NCBI GenBank assembly: GCA_028583415.1
Contig: CM053269.1
Location: 59,013,007-59,077,006, forward strand
Direction: 5' to 3'
Source: Protea cynaroides
Taxonomy: Eukaryota > Streptophyta > Magnoliopsida > Proteales > Proteaceae
Length of the DNA: 64,000 nucleotides
Part shown: positions 25,069 through 38,900 of the stretch, one piece after another
Numbering within the stretch: position 1 is the first letter of the stretch
Layout of the letters: each line of letters begins with the position of its first letter
Notes under the pieces: generated by a model
Databases searched by the model: none
What the model saw: the letters and a program-made list of their open reading frames with translations, nothing else
Told to the model about the DNA's origin: nothing
Translations under genes and position numbers: made by a program

Positions 25069-25079
25069 TAAAGAAAGTA

Positions 25080-25770
25080 AACTAGACTAAGTCCACACGG
25101 TATTGAATTTCTTTGACTTATTATTATCAACATATCCCTAACAACCTTGAAACTAGTACCGGTCACAAAATCTTCTTTGACTTCTGAAATACCTTTCCAT
25201 ACCACCAGCCAATATGAACTCAATGTCCATCTAGTACTCCAAGGGGGACTGCCCATGGCATATTTTGGGATTATAATCCTCTTCCAAAGACTGCATCCAC
25301 AAAGAAAATTTTAAAAATTGGCTTCAAAAGAATGTTTATGTTTTCTTCAGTGCACACACTTACCTAATGTAAGCCTCCCTATTTTACAGATCCACAAACC
25401 CCAATCCATTTGACAACATAGAACATGTCTCCTTGTTGCTTCCTTCCCCCCCCAAACACCGCACACACACATAATAAATAAATAAATAAATAAAAATTAA
25501 AAATTAAAAAAAAAAAAAATACGAAGAAGTTTTTCCAATATTTGGGCCACTGAAACTGGCAATTTGATGATGGAATGTGGTAACTTGAAATGCTTTGCAA
25601 TGTACTCCGTTGAGACTGATCAGTTTCCCAAGCAAGAGAAATGCTCTTCTTTCATATCTTCCATCCATCCTTACCACCAACGAACTCCAAATAGACATAC
25701 TTCTCACTTCTGCCTCTATTGGAAATTCCAAATATTTGAAAGGAATCCATCCAAATATAGCATCCATAAT
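25080..25770 (-). pseudogene. LINE reverse-transcriptase fragment
   Basis: Reading the - strand, 25767 downward gives FGWIPFKYLEFPI, matching the conserved thumb-region motif (P-KYLG-P) of plant L1 reverse transcriptases. After a frame change comes an SISSYH...PKYW-type segment. Further down (about 25300-25100) is LWKRIIIPKYA...VWKGI, matching the LWR-II--KYG...VWK motif that precedes the zinc-finger RVT domain. Several frameshifts and an A/T-rich insertion near 25465-25520 show it is dead. It lies between NRPC1 exon 26348-26550 and the candidate last exon. Confidence 0.75.
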
Positions 25771-26347
25771 GCAACTGCATTTCTAGAAATACATGTTCAT
25801 AATATTATTTCCCCAAAACCAGGATTTTTATTAAATTAATGCTCAATCCAGAGATAGCCAAAATGTCCATAAAATGGTAGAGTCAAATTGAATTCTCGAG
25901 GGCCTGGAAAAAAAAATTGAGAGATTTGGATGACTCTAATACATTAAGAACTTAAATTAAGTTGGCTTTTCTCAGTGTCAAATAGTATTTTTGCTTAAAA
26001 CTAAAAATATTTTTTAAACACATGCTATCAACCACAATCTGCCCTTTATTCCTGAAACTTATCAAGGAAATCTCTTCTTGTAGGAGGAGTGGAAGTATAT
26101 ATTACTAATGAAAAAAGAAAGTGATGTGAGAAAAAAAAGAAAGTGATGTGAGAAAAGAGCCCACCCTACGAAGGATGATCAAGCCCACCAAAAGGCAAAG
26201 TATGAAAACAGATATGGCCACAAAATGCAAAACCAAATTTACTCAATGATGCAGAGAGGATGTAACATGGATGATAAACCATAAGCAGAGCATGATGGAA
26301 AATATTTTATGTTTACATATCAAAATAAAGATTTAACGTCTATATAC

Positions 26348-26550
26348 CTTTGCCTGACTTTAAGTATTCCCGTGCCAATCTGCATTGGAATACCCATGAT
26401 GATGCATTCGCTTACTCCCTCAATCTTGTCATCCCTCCCATTTACTGATGCATTGAAAAGATGATCTGCTGTCTTCTCAAATGATGCCAGCATTAAGACA
26501 CTCTCTTTCATCTTTTGAATGCCAAATCTAGTGATTCCTAGGACTTCACC
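26348..26550 (-). CDS. NRPC1: NRPC1 exon, GEVLGITRFG...KVRQ
   Basis: A 203-bp exon, phase 0 at its start, ending with two bases (AG) of a split codon. It encodes the most recognisable C-terminal block of Pol III subunit 1: LGITRFGI, SVLMLASFEKTADHLF, EGVSECIIMGIP and IGTG. Acceptor TTACAG|GGTG, donor AAAG|GTATAT. Confidence 0.95.
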
Positions 26551-29500
26551 CTGTAACAACAAAAATCCAGAGAGAAATATGGTCATCACTCATGAGCAGT
26601 ATTAGTGCACAGTTAAAAACACCAAAGTTTCTTGGGGGTGACCACAGCTCAGGAGTGGCCAAGGCATTGTCGGGTCACAGTCTATGTACAACGGAGTGGT
26701 TTCTTGTAAAGTAGCAAAAAGAGATGCATTATAATAGGATATAAATAAAATTTCGATGAAAGAATACAGTATCAACATAAAACTTTGTATATAAAGATTG
26801 ACACAAGACTCAAGGCATTGATTATAATGGTTGTACCAATGTAAAAGTGTAGGACTTCTCGACTCCCATTTCCTACAACAAGAGTAAATGTTTGATAATT
26901 GATTTCATAGTCCCCAAATAAAATTGGGGATATACAACCAAAAAGAGGCCAGCGATGCATAAGTGTCTCCTGTAGGAAGGAGATGATAGCTTTTCTCACA
27001 ATGAGCTTAACATTCACTTGCATGTAAACACTGTAAAGGAAATTTCTCCTTAGGAGGACCTTTATGGAAGTGGTCTTCTTGGGAGGGAATCAAGTGCTTT
27101 TGTTGGAATGAAGAGTAGCATAGTATTAATATCTGTTTATTAATTCTCCTACTCCACAATTAAAGAGGGACGTGCTGTTTATATTTTAGTCTACCAAAGT
27201 ATGGTTGGACCAATCACTTAAGTGGCAAAAGGGGTGCAAAAGCTCTTGGCATTGATCCACAGGCCATCTCTTGTGGGTCTGTTAGACAGGCTTTGTGAGA
27301 CCATTTTGATTGTGGGCCCACATTGCTGTCCTTGGATCCATTAACAACTGAATGTTATTTTGGTCATTTTACAAGTAAGGAATGGAACCCACTTGTGGTC
27401 CCATCAGTCCAGCAAGGGGTCCATTCCAACAGGTGTGGACTCATTTGGAGACTAGGGGTAACTTAGGGATTTCAGCTTTGGACATCATATTTCGCTTACT
27501 AAACTATGGTTATACACTGGGATTCTGTGGCAGTACCTATCAATCTGAAATTAACCAGCCATTTGGCCTGAACCTCACTTATTTAATCGGTTCCACAATG
27601 TTGGGCCTGGACCCTATAACCATGGTCGAGGTATGTGGGTAGATCATTACACCCCTTCATAATTCTGCATTATTACATTTTCACAAAATAAACTTGAAAG
27701 AACAGAAACTCTCCGTCAATGAAATACTACAATTATATTTGTCAGGTACCTGTGATCAAAACCGGTTGGAGCTGACTGCTGAGTACTAACCAGGCATAAA
27801 AGTTCAGGAAATGTCTAGGGACCCCAGGCTTGGCTCAGCTGTCTAAAGAACCCCCACATTGGATTGGACAATATGGGATCAAAAGTTCCTGAGAAAAAGG
27901 CAATGAAATAGGAAGATACCATGTGGTGCAAGTGCCTTTTTTTTTTTTTTTTTTTGTTGGGGGGGGGGTCCCCTAGATAGCTGATCCCAGGATTCTCTTA
28001 GCATTGTTAGAAAAGTAACCTGACTACCAATTATATCCAGATGGTCCTGGACCCAACTAAGTTGGGGCATGGGTTCTATAGTTGAGTCATCAGTTAATTA
28101 ACAACCCTACAGAATTCCAGGTCATAAGTTAATTAACAACCTACAGAAATTCCACATTATCACATTTTCACACAATTCAACTTGAGAACATAATAAAATC
28201 GTTAGTAATATACTCATGTCCGTTGGTGTACTTCTCACTGTACTCAAAAGGACATGACTGCTTAGTGCTAACCAAACAGAAAATTATAGCACATCATTAG
28301 TTAATTAGGTACTCAATCGCTCACCTGCAGAATTCCGTGCTAGTGCATTTTCACACAATGTAACTTAGAAAGAATAAAGGATCCCACCTTATATGTCATT
28401 AAATCTGCTAAGAGCATCATGTGGCGTATGTCTATGCTCATTCCATGACTTGACATGGTATACTGTATTTCATCGATGATACACCTTCTTGCAGCTTCAA
28501 TTCCAAGTGTCGCTTGTACTTCGATGATATGATTACTTGTTGTTTTACGTCCATCAACCCCTGGAGTTCCCATAACTGCTAGAAGATTTGAACTGCAATA
28601 GTGCAATGGTGTAGTAACTAGTAAGTCATTCTAAAATGAATGATAGCTACATGTTTCTGGATATATAATAATATTTTCTCACTGAGTAAACTAACTTAAT
28701 TAAAAGCTTAATAAAATTTCCCAAAAAAAGAAATTTTAATTTCTTTTTGCTTGAAAAGGAGCCTATCTATAATGTTTGTTGATACAAGGCTGTGATAATT
28801 AGGTAATTTCACAATGTTGCTAGCATAGTTGTCAAAGTGATGAAGAGGACTAGCTGAGATCTACCTGGACAGAATAAAGCAGCCGAAGGCTTCCAGATTT
28901 ACAGCAAGTTGCAAGTAGCAGTAGTTGCTTTCAAGAAAAACAGAGCATTTGCTAGTTACAGATCTGAGATTTTATTCTCTCTCTCTCTCTCTCTCTCTCT
29001 TCTTCTTCATTGGTTTCATATAGGCCAGTGAGAATGAGACACAGTTCGAAATGTACCAAAATATTTTGGTTTCGCAAGAAATCGAAAAGAAATGGCTAGC
29101 GAAATTTTATATGAAATGAAATAACTAGCAAAAATTTATATGCAAGATGTACCGAAATTTCTGAAATGTACCAACAGTTTCTGCAGAGGGCAGAATGGGG
29201 ACGCAAACTGAAATTTTGGACCTTGCCTAGAGAGACAGAAATCGACAGGTAATACTGGTCTAGATAAGAGTTCTGTCAGTACTAGGTTTTAATATCATAT
29301 AGGCTAGTTTCTAATTCACTTCAATAGCTTTATTTCTGGAGTCTTAAATATTTTTTTGTTATGTCAGTTTTACCCTCATTAAGAGTCATTATTGGGGTTA
29401 TTCTAGTCCATGATTTATTAGGGTTTGTTATAAGGGTGTATCGAAAAGATCAACCTTATCATTTTATATTATTGCAGCAGCTATTGAAGCTTTGTTTTCT

Positions 29501-29914
29501 CCCTATTTTTTAGTTTTATCTTAAGAGCTCTTCACAGCTAGTATTCCTTCTGGTTACATCATTAAGGCACACTAGGCAACAAAGCAAACCTTGAGGGCCA
29601 AGGCGACCTGTTACCTTATGTGACAAGGCACGCTCATCTAATTACCCAGTCTTGGGCCCTATAAATCTTATGCATTACTAATTCTACCCTTAAGTTTCTG
29701 TAAAAATAATTTTAAAGTGCTCTTCAAAGCTAGAGTTCCTTTCTTTACATCATCAAGGCAGACTAGGCAACAAGGCAAACCTTGAGGAACAGGGTGATCT
29801 GTTGCCTTATGTGACAAGGCACGCTCATCTAATTACCCAGTCTTGGGCCCCATATGTAATAAATCCTATGCATTTCTAGTTTTTACCCCTCCCCCACCCG
29901 ATGGGCACTCAAAC

Positions 29915-29962
<48 letters not shown>

Positions 29963-32900
29963 CAGCACTTTTCTTTGCATGTAACCCACACTTTGGCCCA
30001 AGGTTCGAGGTGCCGATTACAAGGCTGGTTTCGACCAGCCTCGAAACTGAGTTGTCATGGTTTCGAGGCCCATAAGTTTTTTTTTTTATCTGAATTTTTT
30101 GTTGTGTAGCCTATTTTAATCTTTTTACACCTGATTAGTTTAAAAAAAAATGATATTACGTGGTGTGGACCCAAGTTTGGTAATGCATGTTGAGACCTGG
30201 GATAGTGTCCAAAGTTAAATATGCAACACTTATTTATTACTAATATCATTTAAGTAAATATTTCTTTAATTTTATATTTCATTTATTATTCATAAATAAG
30301 CAAACACCCTCCCATTTGAATACAATAAAAAATAGTCTAAAATTCAAATTTCAAAAAGATAAGAAGCTAAACTTCCAGTTCAAGGAAAAAAAACAAGATT
30401 TTTGGGTGTGTGGGCGATTTTCAACTTCCAAATGCTAGGCTTTTACCCAAATCTAAAAACTCCATAAATCTTACTGTAGTAAAGCCTCATTAAATACCAT
30501 AAGAACGACAAAATAATCTTTTGTTTTGATGCCCAGAATATTAGTTCCATTAGATGACTTTAAACAGGATTCGTATACATTGAACAAAGTTTGACCGGAG
30601 TATAAATCATTCAATATAACTTAAATTCAAGCAATCTTGGATTTGTTGCAAAGTTAGCATAATCATCTTTCCAACAAATTTGAGTGCTTGACTCCGAGTC
30701 AACGAAGGAGTTACACTTCGGTCAAACCTTGTTCGGTGTACGCCAATGCTGTTTAAAGTCGTCTCAATGGAAATAATTTTTTAGGCATCAAAACAAATGA
30801 TTTACTATAATAAGATTTATGAGATTTTTAGATTCTAGAAAAGCCATAGCATTTGAAAGTAGATAATCGGCCCCGCAACCGGAAATGCGTCTTTTGTTCT
30901 TGAGCTAATAGGTTGACTTTTTCTCCTTTTCGAATTTGAATTTTAGACTATTTTTATTAGGTTCAAATGGGGTGTGTGTGCTTGTTTATGAATAATATCT
31001 TAAGTTTTTCTTTAAATGATATTAGTCATAAATACGTACTGCCTAATAAGTGTTCTTCATGTGTACTATTCTTGGCTTTGGAGTCGAAACTTATGCTTTC
31101 GGTCGAAACCTATTGAAATTGACAGGTATCGATCAAAACCATTCCTTTTATAAGGCTGGTTGGATCAAACTTTGGTCGAAACCAGGTTTTGGTAGTCGGA
31201 CCAAGTTTTGATTGAAACCTGGTACTTTTAAGTACCGACCTTGCTTGAAACAAAGTCGTGCCGATCAAAACCATTGGTTTCCATCGGCACAGCGAACCAT
31301 GCTTGGAGGTCCCTCTTTATTCTTTTATGGTGTTTTGAAGAAGGAAGAAGTGGGCAAAACTCAAGGCTGCAGCATCTCCTTTGTTAGGCAAATCACTGTA
31401 TGTGGATGGGTCTTTGAAGAGGTCCTTTTGAGAAGAAAGGACGAATATTCTCTGCAACAGAAAACTGAGAGAAAGAAGCATAAAGGGATGACTGAATAGT
31501 GGTTCCAGATAAAGTTTGTTGCTGGTTTCAGATCATGTTCCATGCACCTGTTGATTATGAAAGAGCAGGCAGTCATGGAGAATCAGTCTATTTAAGGATC
31601 AGATTCAAGCAAGTCATCTCAGGTTCTTTTCTACAGATCAAATAGATATTTTATGTGAGAATCGAATTCTGAAAAACAGATTTCAGATTTAGCCTCTTCC
31701 TGTTACAAAACTGGTTGAAATTTTGCGTGGATTTGTTGTTATTAAACCTGGTTGTGTGCACATCAGACTAAGTATTTTTCTGTGCATAGATTGGCCCTGT
31801 TAAGTCTGATTTTGGTGAAAGATCTGATTGAGTCTTTTCTATGAAAAGTCTAGTTCTGCAAATCAGCTTTCAGATTTAGTTTTTACAGTGCAAATCTAAG
31901 TTAATTTCTGAAACTTTGTGCTGTTTATTTGAGTTGGGTTTTCCTTATTTTCGGTTGCTTGAAGTGGTATTACAAGGGTGAACCGCTGGAAGGTATGAGT
32001 TCAGATTGTTACATCTTTATTCCAGGATTAATTTCAGCAAGTCTAGTTCGGATTCAAAGCAAGTTGTAAGTGAACAGCAGATTTTGATTTCGGGTTTTAA
32101 GATCTATTGCTGAGAGAACTTCAGAGTTTGATTGGTCGTAATAACTCAAGAGTATGATTTCTACTTACTAGTGGCAAATCAGTAAATAACTCAAGACTAT
32201 GAGAAGTGGCAATTCTGTAAATAATCAGCACTGTCAAATATCCTTTTTAAGTCAAGCAAACAGAACCTTAGGACTAAAAGGATGAAACTGGAAGCAACTA
32301 GTAAGTAGAAGGGTATTATTGGAAGTCCCGATTAAAGGGTCTTCTTCAACCTTGCATTCTTGAAAGAAAAAGAAGGTGAAAACAGGTTAGGTTGCGGGTG
32401 AAGTTTCTCTCCCATGGGACCTTCAATCGATTCAAAATTCTAGGGGGAAGTAGTTAACCCACAGATCTATGAAGATCAACCAATAGAGATGCAAACAGCA
32501 AACAAAGTAATAATAGAAAATTACTGAAACAAGGATTGGCAGTAAGGTGAAAATCAGATCTGGTTTCAGAATGAGAGCTCATAATCCCAGTAAGGTTTCA
32601 AGCTGATGTTTAGAAGGTAAAGTTGCCCACAGGTTATGAATACTTGCACAAAGTTTCAGAGAAAAGGGTCAAGAATGGACGGAGTTTTGATGTACTCTTC
32701 CCAACCCAAAGTACCGCCAATGACAGGGAATATGAAAGGAAATAGCAAACTGAAACTGCCATGACTGAAGGTAAAAATAGGAACAGAATAATAATATAAA
32801 ATAAAATAAATAAAAGAACTGGAAGAAGATGTTCAGAAATCAGAATAGAAGCTTGGAGCAAAACGAAAGTAAGGTAGACAGAAAGTGACGTACTTCTACT

Positions 32901-35900
32901 TACCCCAGTTTTCAGATGCAGCAGGGATATCAATGGTGGCTGCAGACCATAACGAAGATAGTTAAACGACTCTCAAAACGGCAACCCGCTCTAATACCAT
33001 GTAGCAAAATAAGGGGGAAACAGGTTAGGTTGCAGGTGAAGTTTTTCTCTCATGGGACATCAATCGATTCAAAATTTTAGGGGGAAGTAGTTAACCCACA
33101 GATCTATGAAGTTCAACCAATAGAGATGCAAAATAGCAAACAAAGTAATAATGGAAAATTACTGAGACAAAGATTGACGGTAAGGTAAAACCTAGGTTTG
33201 GTTTCAGAATGAGATCTCACAATTTCGGTAAGGTTTCAAACTGATGTTTAGTAGGTAAGGTTTCGCCCACTGTTAAGATTACAATCTTTAATCTTTCCTT
33301 TCTTTGTCTTATGATGACTAGGTCTTAAGTGTGTCCTAGTAGTGCATTGGCTGTATATAGACAGCTGTATATGGACTGTACATAGACAGCAATATATTGA
33401 CTGTATATAGACAGCTGTATATGACTGTATATGGACTGTCGATAGTTGTTCATGGGCTGCTTGATTGATTATAAACAAGGAATCAAGTATTGACACGATA
33501 TGCACCGTATCGGCCAATACGTATCGGTATCGACAGTAGCTAATACGATACAAACCGATTCGTATCTAAGTTTTTTAAAAAAGTATGGTATCGTAGTGTA
33601 TTGATACAAATTTTTCCTATAGTTTTTTTTTTTTTAAAAATTGGGAAAAAAACCAACATATATCGACACGTATCGAACCGATACGGGTCGACACAGTCCG
33701 ATACGCATCAATACAGTCCAATATGTTCGATACAGACTGAAACGCTTGTTGTTTAAAAAAAAAAAAAAAACTTGCAGAAAGTCAAGGCGATGCCTAGGCG
33801 TCCAGGCGTGATTCCAGGGCCTGGGCGCCTTATGAGTGTTGCCTGGGCGGTCGCCCTAGCTCTCTGGGCGTCGCTTAGGCGCCGCCTTGGAAACCTTGGG
33901 CGCCCAGAATGCCTGGGCGGTCGCCTTGGGTCTTATATGTGTTTTTTTCCCCTTTGATCTCTGAATTTGCTTCACAGGATTGATTAAGCTAGACAGGAAC
34001 AACATTTATCAGACAGTACTTATTTATGACTAATATCATTTAAGTAAATGTTTCATTCACTTAAGATATTATTCATAAATAAGCAAATACCCCCTATTTG
34101 AATCCAATAAAAATAGTTTAAAATTCAAATTCCAAAAGGATAAAAATTCAACCCTCCAGTTCAAGAACAAAAACCGTATTTTCGGGTGCGGGGGTCATTT
34201 TCAACTTCAAAATGCTAGGCTTTTTTCCAAATATAAAAATTCCATAAATCTTATTATAGTAAAGCATCACTAAAAACCAAGAGCGCGCCAAAATAATCTC
34301 TTGCTTTGATGCCCAAAAAATAATTTACATTCAGACGACTTTTAACAGCATATGCGTACTTCGAACAAGGTTTGACCGGATTGTAACTCCTTTATTATAA
34401 CTCGGATTCAAGCAATCTAGGATTTATTGGAAAGCTGATTATACTAGCTTTGCAATGAATTTGAGATTGCTTGAATCCGAAGTATATTAAAGGAGTTACG
34501 CTTTGGTAAAATTTGTTAGAAATAAGCAAATGTTAGTCATAAATACGTGTTGCCTACTTAACTCAATTATTTGTTTCTTTGTTGGTTTTCTTATATTAAT
34601 TAAGCTATGTCTTAAATGTTTATTTATGTAGAATGCTGTATATATATATATATATAGCATTAATTTTAAAAATAAAAAAAAATACACTGGGAACGCCTTG
34701 GTCGCCTAGGCGCCCAGGATGGCCTCAAATGCCTTGGATCTCCTTGTCGCCTTGACAACTATGGCAGAAACAGAGTCGGCCAGATGAAGAGGAAGAAAAA
34801 AAAAAAAAAAAAGAACCTGCAGAAACAGAGTCAACCAAATGAAGAGGAAGAAAACAGCAAAAAAAAAAAAAACCCACAGAAACAGAGTCGGCTACATAAA
34901 GAGGAAGAAAAGAAAAAAAAAAAAAAAAAACCCTGCAGAGTCGGCCAGAAGAAGAGCAAGAAGAAGAAGAAAGAGGAGGAGCTGCTGTTGGCCAAGAAGA
35001 AAGAAGAAAAAGAGGGAGAGGAAGAAGAAAGAGGAGGAGCTGCCGCTAAATCGAGAAGAAGAAAAAAGAAAACCAGCAGCAGCAGCCACACACTGCCGCC
35101 AGAGGAGAACCAGACAGCAGAGTAGCAACCACTGCTGCCGCCACAAGAGGAGGAGAAGAAGAGTAGCAGCAGCAATGGCCACCGCCACCAGAGGAGGAGA
35201 AGCAGACAACAGCGGTGGCCACTGCCGTGGCCACCAGAAGAGGGAAAGAAGAAGAAAGAAAAAAAAAAAATATACTAAGTACTAACCTATGTGATCTTCA
35301 TCCCTAGCAAATCAGCAATCGTCTCCAGCAGCCCCTCACTGTGCACCATAATCCCTCGTTCACCAGAAAAAAATCACTGATCTCTTGTATATATAGTTCA
35401 TGGGACATGATCCCATGTATCACATTCTTATATTTATAATTTAACACAAACCTTGTGCACCACTTAAAAATTAAGAAATGATACTAATTTTATAAAGAAA
35501 AAATAAATAAAAATTAATGTAATTGAAGGTAAATTAGTGTCATTTGTAAATAAAATTTTTATAATTCATCTACATGCCCTATGATTGGAGGTAGCGTATT
35601 AACTCCAACTATTTAATGTCTTGTAATTAGACCATAAATTGGTTATTTATAATGTTTTTATGTTTTGAATTAGTGTTTTATATATTCCTTAAATATTCCC
35701 ATGCATATCTTACCCGTATCCATGCGTATCCACCGTATCCCCGATACGATACGATACGTCTCTTAATTTCAGCTGACCGATACGGTACCGATACACGATA
35801 CTTGACCTTGATTATAAATAGTAGAGGGATAGGAGGAGATAATCACAATCAATCTCTCCCCTCTCCATGATTTCTCTCCTTTTTATTGGTCTCTTTCTTT

Positions 35901-38900
35901 GGTTTTCTCTTTTATAGTGTTACATGGTATCAGAGCGAGGTTAATAAACTTCTGCTGCAAGTTTCTTCGGTTCTCCCTCTTCTCTTCTCTTTCCCTAATT
36001 TTTCCCCTTGAATTCTAGACTCAAACCTCGATAAGATGGAGTCGATTAACATGGGATCTCAACACGGTATTTGTTTGGAATCTGTTTTTCATCAGTTCTG
36101 AGAATGATGCACAATTCTTGAAGTTTTTTTGTGATTCTATTACATTCCTTCTGTTCAAGAGCTATTCTTTCTTCAGCCGATATTTTTTTTGATATCAATG
36201 TGTTTAGCCACCTACGCTACCTAGTATTTTTAAGTAATCTTATTCAGCAGTTTTGTTGGTATTCATTCATGTATTACAGATTGTACCTCTGTAGCAGTGA
36301 AAGATAAGAAGCAATTTTTTTTTGAAGGATATCCCATTGCTACAGTAGTAAGATTCCGGACAAATATCTCTCTTTCTTGTTTTGGTTCTTTTCCAAACAT
36401 GATTGAATGTAAGAATCATGTGGATGGTGTTCATGTCCAAATTACTTCAATCAAATTGGTTGGCTCAACTAATTTTCAGCAGTGGAAGCAAGCTGTGACC
36501 ATCTATCTCACTGCTAGAGATAAGTTGGCTTATATATAGAATGATCCCCCGGATTCCAAGGATTCGACATATGGCACTTGGACCCACGAGAATGCTACTG
36601 TCATGGTCTGGTTGTTTAATAGTATGGAACCTTCTGTGGCTGCCAATGTCATGTTTTACACAACAGCCAAGGGCGTTTGGAATGACTTACAGGAGAGCTT
36701 CTCTCAAAATACAAACTTAACTTGTATTTATGACTTATATGAACGTCTATTCAATTATAAACAGGGAGACAGGTCTATTGCTGAATTTTATAGCTCTCTC
36801 AAAGGAATCTGGGAATAACTGAATGTTCATCAATCCCTTACTACTAACTTCAATACTTTGAAGGCTCAGCGTGCAGAATTTCAGGTGGCAACTTTTCTGT
36901 CTGGTCTCAGTTCTGAGTTGCAGCCTCTTAAAAGCTAATCGCTTGTTTGAGATAAAGTTCCGACCTTGAATGAGGCCTTCTGCCATGTTCAGCGTATTGT
37001 CAACCCTAATTTCTCCAAGTCCAACAACACTACTACCACTGACAACTCTGCCTTGTTCACTTCTAGTAGCAACCAAGGTCGTGGTAGCTCTGGCAGAGGT
37101 CGTGGTCATGGTCAAGGTCGTGGTGGCCGAGTTGATGCTTCAATGCGTATATGTTCTTATTGTGGTAAACAGAACCACATTGTTGATCACTGTTGGGTGA
37201 AAAATGGTAAGCCTCCTCAATGGAATTCAAGGTCCCCTTCTCAGGTAGCCGGTGTTGTTACATCCCAGAGTGATACCCCCACACCTGACCCTTTTGTTGA
37301 TGGAGGTTCCTCTTCCATTGTTACATTATCCAATGATGATTTTCATAATCTTTGGCTCGGCTCAATCAGTTGGATACTAACGGCAATGCTCCACCCACTG
37401 CTACTTTGGCGCATACAGGTAATGCTTCCTTCTTTGCATCCATGGCCTCTACTCCTTGGGTTATTGACTCAGGATCCTCGTCTCATATGGCTGGTAAGTC
37501 ATCTGTATTTTCTTCTTTTACCCATTTTGTGCAACCGTCCAATGTTTTGGGTAAGGGAACTGTTTCTCTATCCCCTAGTTTATCTCTTTCATCTGTGCTT
37601 CATGTCCCTCGTTTACCCATGAATTTACTATCCGTTAGCTCTTTGACTAAAACCTTAAACTATTCCGTCACCTTTTTCCTTACCTGTTGTGTATTTCAGG
37701 ATCTTTAGACAAAGGCGACGCTTGGTGGGGGGCATGAGGACGGACTGTATTACTTAGACGCCATCCCATCCCTTACCACTGCATTTACTACCACTAAGGT
37801 TTCACCAATGCTTTGGCATGTTCAGCTGGGTCATGTTTCTCTTTCTCACCTTCAACTCATGGTCCTGGTTGCAAAAATGTCATTACACTCGAGTGCGAGG
37901 CATGTCAATTAGGAAAACACCACCGTTCCTCTTTCCCGTCACGTACTATACCTAGAAGTACAACTCTTTTTTCCTTAGTCCAATCTGATATCTGGGGTCC
38001 CATTAAGGTCAAGAGTCGTTCTGGTTTTAGCTATTTTGTCACATTTGTAGATGATTACTCTAGAACTACTTGGTTATATTTGCTAAAGGATCGCTCTGAG
38101 TTCCTTTCTGTATTCAAACAATTTTATTTCGAATTAAAGAATCAATTTGATGTTGGCATTAAGATTTTTCGATCTGACAATGCTCTTGAATACACTCAGA
38201 TCGCTATCTCCTTTTTCTGTGCATACAAAGGTGTCATTCATCAGACTAGTTGTTCTTACACTCCACAACAAAATGGAGTTGTAGAACGTAAAAACTGTCA
38301 CTTATTAGAAGTTGCTCGTTCTCTTCTCCTTCATATGCATTTGCCTCGATATTTTTGGGGTGATGCTGTTTTGACTGCTTGCTACTTGATCAATTGCATG
38401 CCGTCTTCAGTTCTTCAAAATCGAGCTCTCATATCTTTGCTTTATCCATCTTCTCTTTTGTTTGTCATCCCTCCTCGTACTTTTGGATGCACCTGCTATG
38501 TAAACGACCTTCGTCCTGGACTTGATAAATTATCGCCTCGTGCTGTCAAGTGTGTGTTTATTGGTTACTCTCGCACTCAGAAGGGGTATCGTTGTTATGA
38601 CCCTCAGACAAGGCGCCAGGTGGTAAGTGTTGATGTCACCTTTTTTGAACATACGCCCTATTACCCTTTTACATATCCTGATCCACCAATTCCGGTCTTA
38701 ATCCAGGATCCTGGTTTGCCTTCCTCTCTTGCCCCTGAGTTGACTACTGTTGAGGACCCATTACAAGTATATCAGCGTTGTCGGAATACTGTTGCTGTCC
38801 CTGACTAGGTGCCAGTTGTCACTCTAGTCTCTGCCCCATCCTCCTCGCAACCTTCGTCGGATGATCTTCCTATTGCTACGAAAAAGGTACACGCTCTTGC

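Larger units (their letters stand above)
33476..35810. mobile_element. hAT-like element with GTATCGATAC-rich ends, inside the Copia-1 5' LTR
   Basis: An 8-bp target duplication, attataaa, lies at 33468-33475 and 35811-35818; the uninterrupted 3' LTR has attataaa once. The termini are CAAGGAATCAAGTATTG and, reverse-complemented from the right, CAAGGTCAAGTATCG. Inside both ends are dense CGTATCGG/CCGATACG/GATACGATACG words. The interior holds a poly-A-containing minisatellite, a GAA/GCAGCC-rich low-complexity block and a second nested element (33781-34763). No transposase. The 8-bp duplication and CA-GG ends point to the hAT superfamily. Confidence 0.8.

Noticed and set aside
34784..35285. Overlapping long open frames on both strands rich in Lys/Arg/Glu or Leu/Phe/Ser
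   Set aside because: They are translations of poly-A, GAA and GCAGCC low-complexity DNA inside a hAT-like element, open in several frames on both strands.
36747..37115. 122-codon open frame on the - strand across the Copia-1 gag
   Set aside because: Shadow of the gag coding strand; composition follows the Gly/Arg-rich gag repeats in reverse.
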